A program made the position numbers and the translations under genes. Positions 54,150 to 63,795 of a DNA stretch of 64,000 nucleotides are shown piece by piece. The DNA comes from Halodesulfovibrio aestuarii DSM 17919 = ATCC 29578 (GTDB lineage: Bacteria; Desulfobacterota; Desulfovibrionia; Desulfovibrionales; Desulfovibrionaceae), in the NCBI RefSeq assembly GCF_000384815.1, contig NZ_ARQF01000021.1:496001-560000 (forward strand). Reading direction: 5' to 3'. Each line of letters starts with the position of its first letter. Position 1 is the first letter of the stretch. Below the pieces are notes generated by a model that was not told the origin of the DNA, ran no database searches, and saw only the letters and a program-made list of their open reading frames with translations.

Positions 54150-54196
54150 TCTGTATTATTCTCATTATTGCATAATTGCTTAAAAGGTAATACAGA
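54150..54196. promoter_or_regulatory. Inverted repeat before the second SurA-like gene
   Basis: TCTGTATTA (54150-54158) pairs with TAATACAGA (54188-54196) across 29 bases, in the AT-rich 177-base gap. It could be a weak attenuator or a regulator site. Confidence 0.35.
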
Positions 54197-54273
54197 CCCA
54201 AGAAGTAAGAACTCGCGCACCACGAGGGGAGCTGTGTTGTGCAGATGTTTATCACCTATATTGGGAGAAAAGT

Positions 54274-55206
54274 ATGGCCTCCAGATTTTTAATTGCGCTG
54301 GCAGCTGTTGTTATGTTTGCTGCACCTGTTCATGCTGAGCAGTTGGTTAATAAAATTGCCGCGGTTGTGAACGGTGAAATTGTAACGCTATATGATTTGA
54401 AACAACTGGCAATTCCGGAATTGAGAAAAGCCGGAGTGCTTGGTCCCAAATACGCTGACAGCCCAAAAGTAAAATCTATTCTGAACACTGTTCTTGAGAA
54501 CGTAGTGACAGAAAAACTTTTTTTACAGGATGCAGAGCGTCGCGGTATTTCCGTTGATGAGGCCGAAATTGAAAACGAGTTGCGCAAAATGGCGCAACAG
54601 CGTGGTTTGACTCTCGAGAAGGCAAAAGAACAGATTGTAAGCGAAGGTCTTACTGTCGAATCCGTGAAAGAGCGAGTGAAGACGTCTATTATTCGTCAGC
54701 GTCTTCTTGGGCTGATGGTTGGACGTAAAGTCGTTATCACCAAAGAAGAGGTTCAGCGTTTCTATGAAGAGCATAAAGCTGAATTTACAGCAGATGAAAA
54801 AGTCGAACTAAGTTTGCTTGTTTTTGCACCGACAGTAGATGCACTGAATGTTCATGATGAACTTTCTGCTGGTAAGATTTCATTTGAAGAAGCAGTTCAG
54901 AAATATTCTGTTGGACCAGGTAAAGAACAGGGTGGTTACCTTGGTGAACTTGGTGTTAAAGATGTATCACCGCAGATGATGGCGGCTGTTGACGGAATGA
55001 AAGATGGTTCTGTTTCTGATGTATTATCTCTTGGGTCTTCAAAAGCACTTATCAAATTGCATAGTAAGACCAAAGGTTCACTGCGTCCGTTTGAAGATGT
55101 GGCGCAGGCAATTGAAGCTAAGCTGAGGGCGCCTCGTCTGGAAGCAAGCTTTAAAGAATACGCTGAAAAACTGCGTAACAATGCCGTCGTAGACGTTCGG
55201 CTGTAA
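54274..55206 (+). CDS. Periplasmic SurA-like peptidyl-prolyl isomerase/chaperone
   Basis: 310 residues. A signal peptide (cleavage near VHAEQ, about 22) is followed by a SurA N-terminal domain (NKIAAVVNGEIVTLYDLKQL) and one parvulin domain (VELSLLVFAPTVDA, FEEAVQKYSVGPGKEQGGYLGELG). E. coli SurA has two parvulin domains; this is shorter with one. It should help fold outer-membrane proteins together with the lipoprotein encoded before it. GGGAG is 8 bases before the ATG. rodZ begins 12 bases after its stop. Confidence 0.9.
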   Translation: MASRFLIALAAVVMFAAPVHAEQLVNKIAAVVNGEIVTLYDLKQLAIPELRKAGVLGPKYADSPKVKSILNTVLENVVTEKLFLQDAERRGISVDEAEIENELRKMAQQRGLTLEKAKEQIVSEGLTVESVKERVKTSIIRQRLLGLMVGRKVVITKEEVQRFYEEHKAEFTADEKVELSLLVFAPTVDALNVHDELSAGKISFEEAVQKYSVGPGKEQGGYLGELGVKDVSPQMMAAVDGMKDGSVSDVLSLGSSKALIKLHSKTKGSLRPFEDVAQAIEAKLRAPRLEASFKEYAEKLRNNAVVDVRL

Positions 55207-55218
55207 GTGGAGGTACAG

Positions 55219-56178
55219 ATGTCTGAAATGCTGGAGCTCGGAACCTTGTTGCGTGAGGAACGTGAACGAAAAGGCTTATCACTCGAAGAACTTTCTGAAC
55301 GCATAAAATTGGCACCGCGCACACTTGCATTTATAGAATCAGGTACTAAATCAGAATTGCCTCATGCAGTGTATGTGAAAGGCTTTGTTAAAAGTTATGC
55401 AATGGTTTTAGGGCTGGATCCTGAAGAACTTGGTGCAATGGTAGACATTGCATATAAAGAAGAACTTGAGGAAGAGGTTGCTGAGCCTATAGTTGCCCGC
55501 AGAGCAAAAAGAGGTTGCCCCGTTAAGCTTATCGCCATTGTGGTGCTTATTGCCGGTCTCGCTGCGGCGGGCTACTTCTATATGCAGTCTGGTACTGCGA
55601 CTCTCGGTAATGAAGAAGCAACTGTTGAAGTTCCTGTCCAGCCTCCTGTCCAGCAGGAGGAACCGGCAAAACAGGGTACTGAGCAGGAGAATGCTCCTGA
55701 GATTGTTTCTGTTGAACCTGTAGTAGCCGCCCCTTCCGCGCAAGTGAAAGATGCTGCATCGGAAGTTACAACTGAAACACCTAAGGTGGCAGCAGTAGAA
55801 CCGGAACCAGTGGCTAGTAACAAAGAATCAACTCCTGCTGTTGAAGCAGTGGAGATTGTGGCCCCTTCTGATGTTGTTGCACAAGAGACAGAAAAAAAAG
55901 ATGTAGCAACCAAACAGACGAAGGAAAAAGCTGAAGTTGCAATGCGTTCTTTGCATATTCAAGCCATTGCGGATTGCTGGGTTGAAGCAACCGGTGATGA
56001 CTTTACACGCAAAGAATTTTTACTTCGTAATGGACAAGGGTATACACTTACTTTTCCCCAAAATTTGTCTTTACGTTTAGGCAACTCCGGCGGAATTTCA
56101 CTAACACTCGATGGCGCTCCATATTCTTTTAACGGTGCGGACGGTAAGGTACGTACTGTATATATTGCCGCCCAATAG
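55219..56178 (+). CDS. rodZ: RodZ-like cytoskeletal protein
   Basis: 319 residues. The N-terminal Cro/CI-type helix-turn-helix (LGTLLREERERKGLSLEELS, then YVKGFVKSYAMVLG) contacts MreB in RodZ. One membrane helix (about 104-122, KLIAIVVLIAGLAAAGYFYM) is followed by a Pro/Glu/Ala-rich periplasmic linker and a C-terminal DUF4115 beta domain (IQAIADCWVEATG). It helps organise rod-shaped wall growth. The ATG 5 bases after GGAGG is chosen over the upstream in-frame GTG. mreB is not in the window. recO starts 4 bases on. Confidence 0.92.
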   Translation: MSEMLELGTLLREERERKGLSLEELSERIKLAPRTLAFIESGTKSELPHAVYVKGFVKSYAMVLGLDPEELGAMVDIAYKEELEEEVAEPIVARRAKRGCPVKLIAIVVLIAGLAAAGYFYMQSGTATLGNEEATVEVPVQPPVQQEEPAKQGTEQENAPEIVSVEPVVAAPSAQVKDAASEVTTETPKVAAVEPEPVASNKESTPAVEAVEIVAPSDVVAQETEKKDVATKQTKEKAEVAMRSLHIQAIADCWVEATGDDFTRKEFLLRNGQGYTLTFPQNLSLRLGNSGGISLTLDGAPYSFNGADGKVRTVYIAAQ

Positions 56179-56182
56179 TTTA

Positions 56183-56923
56183 ATGATGGAGTTTACCGAA
56201 ACAGTTATCATCCTCCGTGTTGGAAGATTTAAAGAAGCGGACCTTTGGGTCCGCTTTTTGTCTCCAACGCGCGGAATCATGAACGCATTTGCTTTTGGCG
56301 GCTGTCGAAGCAGAAGGCGTTTTTGTGGTTGTCTGGATCATTTGAACCGGGTGCTGTTTCGTGTAAAAGGCAGCAAGCTCGCAACGTATTTTTCTCTGGA
56401 AGAGGGAACGTTGATGGATTCTCCCGAGAACCTTCGTGTTAGCCACGAGAGATTGGGGCTTGCCGTGAATTGTCAGAAATTTTTAGAAGCAATGGGTATA
56501 TCTTTTGAAGGTGCACCTGCTGCCTATAGTCTTTTTTCCGAGATGCTGATGTTATTGAACGAAGCAGAAACGTTGGATAAGCTTTGGCCTATTTTTTTTC
56601 GTGCTCGTTTTGCATTTGATCAAGGCTATAATCCAGAGTTGCACGTTTGTCAGGTGTGCTCTAACGAATTGAAATATCCGGTTTTTCATGTTCAGGAAGG
56701 GGTGCTTACGTGCGCCTCGTGTGCTCGTTCGCAAGGGCCTAGATTCAGATTAAGTAAGGAATCACTTGACGCTTTACGATTTGTGCAGGAAAATTCTCCG
56801 CTTCATTGGATTGAACTGAATCTTTCTGTAAGGGCTCGTAAAGAGCTTTCGAGAGCTATTGACGGCTTTATCCAATATCATATAGGTCTTTCCTGGGAAA
56901 ACGGAATGTTTAGACGCGTTTAG
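56183..56923 (+). CDS. recO: DNA repair protein RecO
   Basis: About 246 residues. It starts with the OB-fold segment [19 protein letters not shown], then helical part, and a zinc motif CQVCSNEL...CASC near 164-190. RecO helps RecA load on SSB-coated single strands with RecR. The frame continues upstream into rodZ, but the family begins at the chosen ATG. There is no strong ribosome site; coupling to rodZ, whose stop is 4 bases upstream, may suffice. glyQ follows after 68 bases. Confidence 0.92.
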   Translation: MMEFTETVIILRVGRFKEADLWVRFLSPTRGIMNAFAFGGCRSRRRFCGCLDHLNRVLFRVKGSKLATYFSLEEGTLMDSPENLRVSHERLGLAVNCQKFLEAMGISFEGAPAAYSLFSEMLMLLNEAETLDKLWPIFFRARFAFDQGYNPELHVCQVCSNELKYPVFHVQEGVLTCASCARSQGPRFRLSKESLDALRFVQENSPLHWIELNLSVRARKELSRAIDGFIQYHIGLSWENGMFRRV

Positions 56924-56991
56924 CGCTACATAAAGTTACCACAACAACTCGGCATAGGCCGTGTAGAGAATATAGTATTCAGGGGAACAAC

Positions 56992-57873
56992 ATGAACTTC
57001 CAAGACGTTATCCTCACCCTGCAGGACTTCTGGTCCAAACAGGGCTGTGTATTGCAGCAGCCGTTCGATATCGAATGTGGTGCCGGTACATTTAACCCCG
57101 CAACTTTTTTGCGTGTTATTGGTCCGGAACCATGGAAGGCTGCATATGTAGAGCCTTCCCGTCGTCCTACAGACGGTCGTTACGGTGAAAACCCGAACCG
57201 TTTGCAGCATTATTTCCAGTTTCAGGCTATCTTAAAGCCTTCTCCTGATAATATTCAGGAAATTTATCTCGACAGCTTGCGTGCTCTTGGTATTGATCCG
57301 GCAGCACACGATATCCGCTTTGTTGAAGATGACTGGGAATCTCCAACACTCGGCGCCTGGGGACTTGGCTGGGAAGTTTGGCTGAACGGTATGGAAGTAA
57401 CTCAGTTTACGTACTTCCAGCAGGTTGGTGGTATTGATCTTCATCCTACCAGCGTAGAAATTACTTATGGTCTTGAGCGTATTTGCATGTACTTGCAGGA
57501 AAAAGAGTCTGTGTACGATCTTATGTACAACGACACAGTTACATACGGTCAGGTTTACCATCAGAACGAAGTGGAAATGTCCAAATATAACTTTGAGCAT
57601 AGTGATCCAAAGATGCTTCTTGAGCTTTTCAATATGTTTGAAAAAGAGTGCAAGCAACTTTGTGAGACAGGTCTTCCGCTTCCAGCGTACGATTACTGTT
57701 TAAAGTGTTCACACACGTTTAACATGCTTGATGCTCGTGGTGCGATTTCCATCACGGAACGTACTGGCTATATTGGCCGCGTACGCGCTCTTGCTTCTGC
57801 TGTTGCCCGTCTGTACGCACAGCAGCGTGAAGAGCTTGGTTACCCGTTGATGCCTGCAAAAAATAACGATTAG
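56992..57873 (+). CDS. glyQ: Glycyl-tRNA synthetase alpha subunit
   Basis: 293 residues, class II aminoacyl-tRNA synthetase of the alpha2-beta2 bacterial type. Signature segments are [20 protein letters not shown] at the start, [20 protein letters not shown] near 40 and [14 protein letters not shown] near 160. It holds the catalytic core for glycine activation. GGGGAA precedes the ATG. glyS follows after 18 bases, so the pair is co-expressed. Confidence 0.97.
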   Translation: MNFQDVILTLQDFWSKQGCVLQQPFDIECGAGTFNPATFLRVIGPEPWKAAYVEPSRRPTDGRYGENPNRLQHYFQFQAILKPSPDNIQEIYLDSLRALGIDPAAHDIRFVEDDWESPTLGAWGLGWEVWLNGMEVTQFTYFQQVGGIDLHPTSVEITYGLERICMYLQEKESVYDLMYNDTVTYGQVYHQNEVEMSKYNFEHSDPKMLLELFNMFEKECKQLCETGLPLPAYDYCLKCSHTFNMLDARGAISITERTGYIGRVRALASAVARLYAQQREELGYPLMPAKNND

Positions 57874-57891
57874 TCCATAGGAAGAATTGAG

Positions 57892-59982
57892 ATGTCCTTA
57901 TTTATTTTGGAAATCGGCACTGAAGAGCTTCCCGCCCGTTTTCAAAAGGGGTTGGAAAAAGAATTAATTACCCGCCTTTCTAGTTTTCTCAAAGAATCCA
58001 ATGTGGAATTTGATAAGGTAGAATCGCATGTAACCCCTCGTCGTGCTGCTGTAATGGTATATGACATTGCAGAAGTTCAGAAAGAAAGCGAAGAAGTTAT
58101 TCCGGGGCCTCCTGTCCGTATTGCATACGATGCTGACGGTAATCCGACTAAAGCCGCCGCTGGTTTTGCAAAAACACAGGGTGTGGAACTCGCTGACGCA
58201 TTCCGTCTTGAAACTGACAAAGGTGAATACCTTGCTGTCCGTAAAAAAATGGGTGGCGCAAAAACTGTTGATCTGCTCGCAGCATTTTGTCCGGAACTGA
58301 TTGCACATCTTCCTTTCGCAAAGAAAATGAAGTGGGGCGATCAGGAATTCACTTTTGCTCGTCCAGTGCGCTGGGTTCTTGCAATGCTCAACGATGTGGT
58401 TGTTCCGTTTGAAGTTGCGGAGTTGAATTCCGGCAATGAGACATACGGTCACCGTGTGCATGCAGCGGGGCCATTCGCTATTGAAAATGCAGCTGACTAT
58501 TACGCAACCATTGAAGAAAAGTGTGCAGTCGTTCTTTCTGCAGAAAAGCGTCGCGCTAAAATTATTGAAGAAGGTAATGCGCTTGCTGAAAAAGCAGGTG
58601 GGCGTATTATCTGGAAAGACAGCCTGTTGGATGAAGTTCAGGGACTTGTTGAGCATCCGATCGCTTGTCTTGGCGATTTTGATGCTTCCTTCCTTGAATT
58701 ACCACGTCAGGCGCTGCTTACCAGTATGCAGAGTCACCAAAAAAGTTTTGGTGTGGAAGATGCCGAAGGCAATCTCCTTCCACACTTCCTTACTGTACTG
58801 AACACAACTCCGAACGAAATGGAAGTTGTTAAAGTTGGTTGGGAACGTGTTCTACGTGCACGTCTTGAAGATGGCCGTTTCTTCTGGAATACAGACCTTA
58901 AGGTTGATGTTAATACATGGCTTGAAAAACTCGACAGTGTTATCTTCCTTGCTCCTCTTGGAAGCATGGGGAATAAAACACGTCGTATTTCCGGTTTATG
59001 TGCAGATCTAGCAGCTAAGGTTGCTCCAGAAATTCAAGCTGATGCTGAACGTGCAGGCCGCATCTGTAAGGCTGATCTTGTTTCTGAGATGGTTGGTGAA
59101 TTTGACAGCCTTCAGGGCATTATGGGTGGTATTTACGCGGCGCGTAAAGGCGAAACCGATGTAGTTGCTCAGGCAATTGCCGAGCAGTACCTCCCAGCAG
59201 GTCCTGATTCTCCAGTGCCATCTACCATGGGCGGTGCTTTGGTTTCCATGGCAGACAAAGCCGACACTCTTGCCGGTTGCTTCGGTCTGGGGATGATTCC
59301 AACCGGTGCTGCTGATCCATACGCACTGCGTCGTTGCTGTCTTGGTATTGCACGTATTATTATCGAAAAACATCTTCGCATTTCTACAGCAGAGCTTTTT
59401 GCGTCTGCACAGAGCCGTTACGAAGGTATTGCTTGGAAGCTGGATGAGCAGGAAGCTCTTACGAAGCTGAACGAGTTTTTTGCACAACGCCTGAAGAACT
59501 ACTTTACCAGCAAAGGATATGAAACCTTGCTGGTTGAAGCTGTACTTGGTGCAGATTCAGATGATGTATGGGCTGCAGATGCTCGCTTAAAGGCTCTTTC
59601 TACATACAGCAAGGGCGATGGCTTTGATCAGGCAGTTCTTACCTTTAAGCGTGCTGCAAACATTATTCGTAAGCAGGGTAGCGAAGCTGGTGTAGAGCTC
59701 AGCGGCGCTTATGATACTACGCTATTTGAAAATGACGCAGAGAAAGCTTTTGCTAAAGCACTTGAGGACGTAGCTCCTAAGTTTGCTCAGCTTTGGGCAG
59801 AAGAAGATTTCGATGCTCTCTTTGCGTTGCTTGCAGAACTTCGTCCTGCAGTAGACGCTTTCTTTGATAATGTAATGGTTATGTGTGATGACCAGAAGGT
59901 GCGCGCAAACCGTTTGAACCTGCTGAGTGCTCTTGTACAGCAGCTTGGCCGTTTGGCAGACTTCTCTGCGCTACAGATGTAG
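57892..59982 (+). CDS. glyS: Glycyl-tRNA synthetase beta subunit
   Basis: 696 residues, the normal size. The start LFILEIGTEELPARFQKGLE and the internal LLTSMQSHQKSFGVEDAEGN and MGGALVSMADKADTLAGCFG are characteristic. It binds the tRNA and is needed for charging by the alpha subunit; a C-terminal anticodon-binding domain ends the chain. Gap to rpsT is 145 bases and contains the rpsT promoter. Confidence 0.97.
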   Translation: MSLFILEIGTEELPARFQKGLEKELITRLSSFLKESNVEFDKVESHVTPRRAAVMVYDIAEVQKESEEVIPGPPVRIAYDADGNPTKAAAGFAKTQGVELADAFRLETDKGEYLAVRKKMGGAKTVDLLAAFCPELIAHLPFAKKMKWGDQEFTFARPVRWVLAMLNDVVVPFEVAELNSGNETYGHRVHAAGPFAIENAADYYATIEEKCAVVLSAEKRRAKIIEEGNALAEKAGGRIIWKDSLLDEVQGLVEHPIACLGDFDASFLELPRQALLTSMQSHQKSFGVEDAEGNLLPHFLTVLNTTPNEMEVVKVGWERVLRARLEDGRFFWNTDLKVDVNTWLEKLDSVIFLAPLGSMGNKTRRISGLCADLAAKVAPEIQADAERAGRICKADLVSEMVGEFDSLQGIMGGIYAARKGETDVVAQAIAEQYLPAGPDSPVPSTMGGALVSMADKADTLAGCFGLGMIPTGAADPYALRRCCLGIARIIIEKHLRISTAELFASAQSRYEGIAWKLDEQEALTKLNEFFAQRLKNYFTSKGYETLLVEAVLGADSDDVWAADARLKALSTYSKGDGFDQAVLTFKRAANIIRKQGSEAGVELSGAYDTTLFENDAEKAFAKALEDVAPKFAQLWAEEDFDALFALLAELRPAVDAFFDNVMVMCDDQKVRANRLNLLSALVQQLGRLADFSALQM

Positions 59983-60127
59983 AGTTGTTTTTCTTTGCTG
60001 GGATATGTTGATAAAAAATGGGAATTGGTTGACACAGCGCTTTGTTGCGCGTAATGAGCTATTTCCCGTGTTCCAGTAAGGTCTTTATTTTGAATCTTAC
60101 TACCATATAGTTTTGGAGGAAATTACC

Positions 60128-60394
60128 TTGGCTAACCATAAATCTGCCATCAAGAGACATCGTCAGTCCCTTAAACGTGCTGCACGTAACCGTGCAATGA
60201 AAACTCGCGTTCGTAACGTTGTTAAAGACGTTCGCGCAGCAGTAGTTGAAGAAGATATGACGAAAGCTCAGGAAGCTCTCCGCGTAGCTAACGGTATTCT
60301 GGATAAAGCAGCCGGTAAAGGCGTTATCCATTGGAAAACCGCTGGACGCAAGATCTCCCGTCTGAGCAAGGCTGTTGCTGGCATTAAAGCCTAG
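60128..60394 (+). CDS. rpsT: 30S ribosomal protein S20
   Basis: 88 residues, basic and helical: [20 protein letters not shown] is the S20 start, and [17 protein letters not shown] its end. It binds 16S rRNA early in 30S assembly. The start is TTG, with GGAGG 8 bases upstream; an in-frame TTG 15 bases earlier overlaps the ribosome site and is rejected. A TTG start is known for S20 in other bacteria and may limit its translation. A strong terminator follows. Confidence 0.96.
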   Translation: MANHKSAIKRHRQSLKRAARNRAMKTRVRNVVKDVRAAVVEEDMTKAQEALRVANGILDKAAGKGVIHWKTAGRKISRLSKAVAGIKA

Positions 60395-60414
60395 TCTGTC
60401 CTGCTTGACTTTTC

Positions 60415-60447
60415 AAAAAAAGCCCGCTTTCGAGCGGGCTTTTTTTC
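60415..60447 (+). terminator. Terminator after rpsT
   Basis: AAAAAAGCCCGCT pairs with AGCGGGCTTTTTT around TTCG, a very stable tetraloop, followed by more T. Confidence 0.95.
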
Positions 60448-60726
60448 TTTTCAATATCTATACGTTACTCTGCTTGGTTGATGTTATACCTTGAATCTGG
60501 TAGCTTTTTTAATTACCCCAGATACCTTTCAGAAAAAATGCTGATGTCGTTGTTACATCTGTTTCAATTAGCTCACTGGTGGATGTTTTTGCGTCCAGTG
60601 TTGTGCTGTTGAGAAATCAATTAGTGTGAGACATTTTTAGTGGCAGGTACCGCTGCGTGTGGTCACTGTCATGGGGCATATGCCCCTAACTTCCTTTGTC
60701 TCACGTTTTTGGGAGTTACTCTCTAT
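60448..60726. other. Gap between rpsT and trkA
   Basis: No separate gene is seen. A perfect palindrome GGGGCATATGCCCC lies at 60673-60686, about 40 bases before trkA, and may be an operator or a hairpin in the leader. Confidence 0.5.
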
Positions 60727-62124
60727 ATGCGTTTATTTAATCGTGAACCCAAGGCTGACCAGCTGAAAGTCGTTATCGTCGGAGCTGGCGAGGTTGGTTA
60801 TCATATTTCACATAGACTTGCTCAGGAGCATAAGCAGGTTGTTGTGATTGATCAGGATGAAAACGCGCTTAGAAGAATTTCAGAGATTCTTGATGTGCAA
60901 ACAATTCTTGGTTCTGGTTCCAGTCCCAAAGTACTTAAAGATGCTGGTGCTGCTAACGCAGATATTTTTCTGGCAGTAACAGACAGTGATGAAGTTAATA
61001 TTATTGCATGCTTATTTGCAAATATTATTGCTCCGGATGCGAAGAAGCTCGCGCGAATCCGTAACGAAGAATACAGCGGTTACAGTAAAGAGCTTTCTGA
61101 AAATCTCCTCAATATTTCTGCTATCATTAATCCCGAAGTTGAAGTCATTAAGAGCATCGATCGGTTGCTATCTATGCCGGGAGCTGTGGACTATAACGAG
61201 TTTGCTGCTGGTAAAATCAAGTTGATTGGTGTTCGTATGGGACATGGTCCATTACTGGATCAGACTCTTATGAATTTTAGAAGCGTTGTTTCTGACTCTG
61301 ACGTTATTATTGCTGCAATTGTACGCGACGATGCGCTCATTATTCCGGGTGGTAGCGATACTATTCAAAAAGACGATATTGTTTACTTCGTATGTAAAAA
61401 TACAAGTCTTGAGTCCGTACGCAAGGCGTGTGGAAGAAGTCTTGATCCAATCAAAAATGCATTCATTATCGGTGGGGGCAATATTGGCTTTCGTTTGGCT
61501 TCCTTGTTTGAAAAGAAAGGGATCCATACAAAGATCGTTGATTCAAACCCTGATCGATGTAGTGTTCTGGCCGAGAAACTTGATGCAGCGCTCGTACTAT
61601 GTGGCGACGGCACAGATCAGGAATTTTTACAGGAAGAGAATATTGCTGAAATGGATGTGGTCGTCTCTCTAACTTCAGACGAAGAGACTAATATCCTTAC
61701 CTCCCTGCTAGCGAAAAATCTTGGTGTTAAAAAAACAGTTACCCGTGTGAACAAGCTTGCATACCAGCCTTTGATTAAGGCTGTCGGTATCGATCATTCT
61801 GTTTCACCGCGTCTGTCTGCTGTTAACTCCATCCTACAGTATGTACGTCAGGGAAACGTTCTGTCTTCGGTCTCAATCAGCGGTGAAGGAGCTGAGGCTC
61901 TGGAAGCTATTGCTGAAAGCCATTCTGAAATTGTCGGTAAGCCTATTAAGGATCTACCATTCCCGAAAGGAACGTTGGTCATCGGCATTATGCGTGACAC
62001 AGAGGTTATCATTCCAAACGGCGAAAGCGTAATCCTCCCTGATGACCGCATTATTATTCTGACTACTCCGGAAAATGTTGCACGAGTTGAACAAGCTTTA
62101 GTTGTAACGTTGCAATCCGTGTAG
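60727..62124 (+). CDS. trkA: Trk potassium uptake regulatory subunit TrkA
   Basis: 465 residues with two RCK (TrkA-N/TrkA-C) modules: VIVGAGEVGYHISHRLAQ near 16 and FIIGGGNIGFRLASLFEKKG near 248, each a Rossmann fold binding NAD(H) or ATP. It gates the TrkH channel. The ATG at 60727 is preferred over the longer frame from 60640, whose extra residues (Cys-rich, hydrophobic) are not TrkA-like; GGGAG lies 11 bases before it. trkH starts 7 bases after the stop. Confidence 0.95.
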   Translation: MRLFNREPKADQLKVVIVGAGEVGYHISHRLAQEHKQVVVIDQDENALRRISEILDVQTILGSGSSPKVLKDAGAANADIFLAVTDSDEVNIIACLFANIIAPDAKKLARIRNEEYSGYSKELSENLLNISAIINPEVEVIKSIDRLLSMPGAVDYNEFAAGKIKLIGVRMGHGPLLDQTLMNFRSVVSDSDVIIAAIVRDDALIIPGGSDTIQKDDIVYFVCKNTSLESVRKACGRSLDPIKNAFIIGGGNIGFRLASLFEKKGIHTKIVDSNPDRCSVLAEKLDAALVLCGDGTDQEFLQEENIAEMDVVVSLTSDEETNILTSLLAKNLGVKKTVTRVNKLAYQPLIKAVGIDHSVSPRLSAVNSILQYVRQGNVLSSVSISGEGAEALEAIAESHSEIVGKPIKDLPFPKGTLVIGIMRDTEVIIPNGESVILPDDRIIILTTPENVARVEQALVVTLQSV

Positions 62125-62131
62125 GTACTGT

Positions 62132-63580
62132 ATGCGAGTTAAGTACTGTCTTTACATTATCGGAGCATTGCTCGGAGCTGTTGGCCTCACCATGTTCTTT
62201 CCTATTGGTTGGGCCTTGTATTATCAGGATGCTGGGTTAGTTCCATTACTGGTTTCAACTGTGATTACGTTGTTGGTTGGTGCAGCGTTATTTTTGCTGT
62301 TTCGACCTAAGCAAAAAATGATGATGAACCACAGGGAGGGGATGGCGATAGTCGCCATCGGCTGGCTTGCCGCTGGCGTTGCCGGAGCTCTTCCCTTTTA
62401 TTTCGGCGATGTGTTCCCCACACTGACCGACTGTATCTTCGAATCCATATCTGGTTTTACTACAACGGGTTCCAGTGTCATGACGGACATAGAGTCCGTG
62501 GCAAGAAGTCTCCTGATGTGGCGTAGTTTAACACACTGGCTTGGTGGTATGGGGATTATTGTACTTTCTCTTGCTATTCTGCCATTTCTCGGTGTGGGTG
62601 GTATGCAATTGTACAAGGCTGAAGTGCCGGGTCCTGTTCCGGATAAGTTGAAGCCACGTATTAAGGATACCGCTGCTGCGTTATGGAAAGTATACGTTCT
62701 TTTTTCTCTTCTGCTGTGTGTTTTATTAATGTTTGGCGGTATGAACTTGTTTGATGCCATTTGTCATACCTTTGGGACAATGGCTACAGGTGGGTTCTCC
62801 ACTAAAAACACGTCTGCAGGGTATTACAACAGTGCATATATTGACTGGGTGATCACAATATTCATGTTTATCGCCGGTGCTAACTTCTCTCTGCACTTCA
62901 GGGCTCTTGCGGGAGACGTTAAGTGTTTTTGGAAGGACTCTGAATTCAGGTTCTACACTGCAATTATTGTATTGTTCACTGCGATTATTACCTTGGTAGT
63001 ATATGGCTCAAACTATGATTCTTTCGCAGATTCTTTGCGCTTTGCAGCATTTCAGGTCGCTTCTATTTGTACTACAACAGGTTTTGCTACCGCAGATTAT
63101 GAACTATGGGCTCCACTTGCTCAAGCTTTGCTCTTGTTCCTTATGTTCCTAGGAGGCTGTGCAGGCTCCACGGGCGGCGGTATAAAATGCATGCGTATAC
63201 AGCTGTTGCTCAAGCAGGGATACCATGAACTGTTTAGATTGGTTCATCCTCGTGCTGTAAAACATATTAAGCTTGGCGGGCGTACTGTTCAGGCGAGTGT
63301 TATGTCCGGCGTGCTAGGCTTTTTTGTTATCTACTTGGCAGTCTTTGTTCTTTCTGGATTCTTACTATCAGCTACTGGACTGGACGTATTGACGTCATTT
63401 GCTGCAGTTGTTGCCTGTATTGGCAATATTGGCCCGGGACTTGGCTCAGTTGGTCCTGCAGAAAATTTTGCGCACCTTCCTGACTTTGCAAAATGGGTTT
63501 TGACTCTCTGTATGCTGTTAGGGAGGCTGGAGATTTATACCGTCTTTATCCTGTTCATTCCTGAGTTCTGGAAAAAGTAA
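62132..63580 (+). CDS. trkH: Trk potassium transporter membrane subunit TrkH
   Basis: 482 residues with about ten membrane helices in four M1-P-M2 repeats. The selectivity-filter segments are visible as SGFTTTGSSVM near 105, TMATGGFSTKN near 215, CTTTGFATADYE near 310 and CIGNIGPGLGSVG near 430. With TrkA it imports K+, a first response to osmotic stress. Order trkA-trkH on one transcript implies balanced synthesis. A terminator follows directly. Confidence 0.96.
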   Translation: MRVKYCLYIIGALLGAVGLTMFFPIGWALYYQDAGLVPLLVSTVITLLVGAALFLLFRPKQKMMMNHREGMAIVAIGWLAAGVAGALPFYFGDVFPTLTDCIFESISGFTTTGSSVMTDIESVARSLLMWRSLTHWLGGMGIIVLSLAILPFLGVGGMQLYKAEVPGPVPDKLKPRIKDTAAALWKVYVLFSLLLCVLLMFGGMNLFDAICHTFGTMATGGFSTKNTSAGYYNSAYIDWVITIFMFIAGANFSLHFRALAGDVKCFWKDSEFRFYTAIIVLFTAIITLVVYGSNYDSFADSLRFAAFQVASICTTTGFATADYELWAPLAQALLLFLMFLGGCAGSTGGGIKCMRIQLLLKQGYHELFRLVHPRAVKHIKLGGRTVQASVMSGVLGFFVIYLAVFVLSGFLLSATGLDVLTSFAAVVACIGNIGPGLGSVGPAENFAHLPDFAKWVLTLCMLLGRLEIYTVFILFIPEFWKK

Positions 63581-63585
63581 AGATG

Positions 63586-63616
63586 AAGCCTAAGGAATGA
63601 TTTCTTAGGCTTTTTC
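63586..63616 (+). terminator. Terminator after trkH
   Basis: AAGCCTAAG pairs with CTTAGGCTT around 9 bases, followed by TTTC. It starts 5 bases after the stop codon. Confidence 0.85.
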
Positions 63617-63742
63617 TTAAGTAAAACGCAAAGCTATTTTTTGAGTACGTAGCAAAACAACGTACTGATGTTATTATTTTCTGCTGGTTCAGATTTATTG
63701 AGAGCTGTTTTTTTAAGACGGCGTTCGGTTTTATGCACAAAA

Positions 63743-63776
63743 AAAGACCTCTTACCTGTACAGGTAAGAGGTCTTT
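63743..63776 (-). terminator. Terminator after adk (34-bp perfect palindrome)
   Basis: The arms 63743-63759 and 63760-63776 are exact reverse complements over 17 bp with no spacer. On the minus strand it ends in TTTTTTGTG. It closes the adk gene and can also act on read-through from trkH. Confidence 0.88.
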
Positions 63777-63795
63777 ATATTCTAAAGCGGTATAA

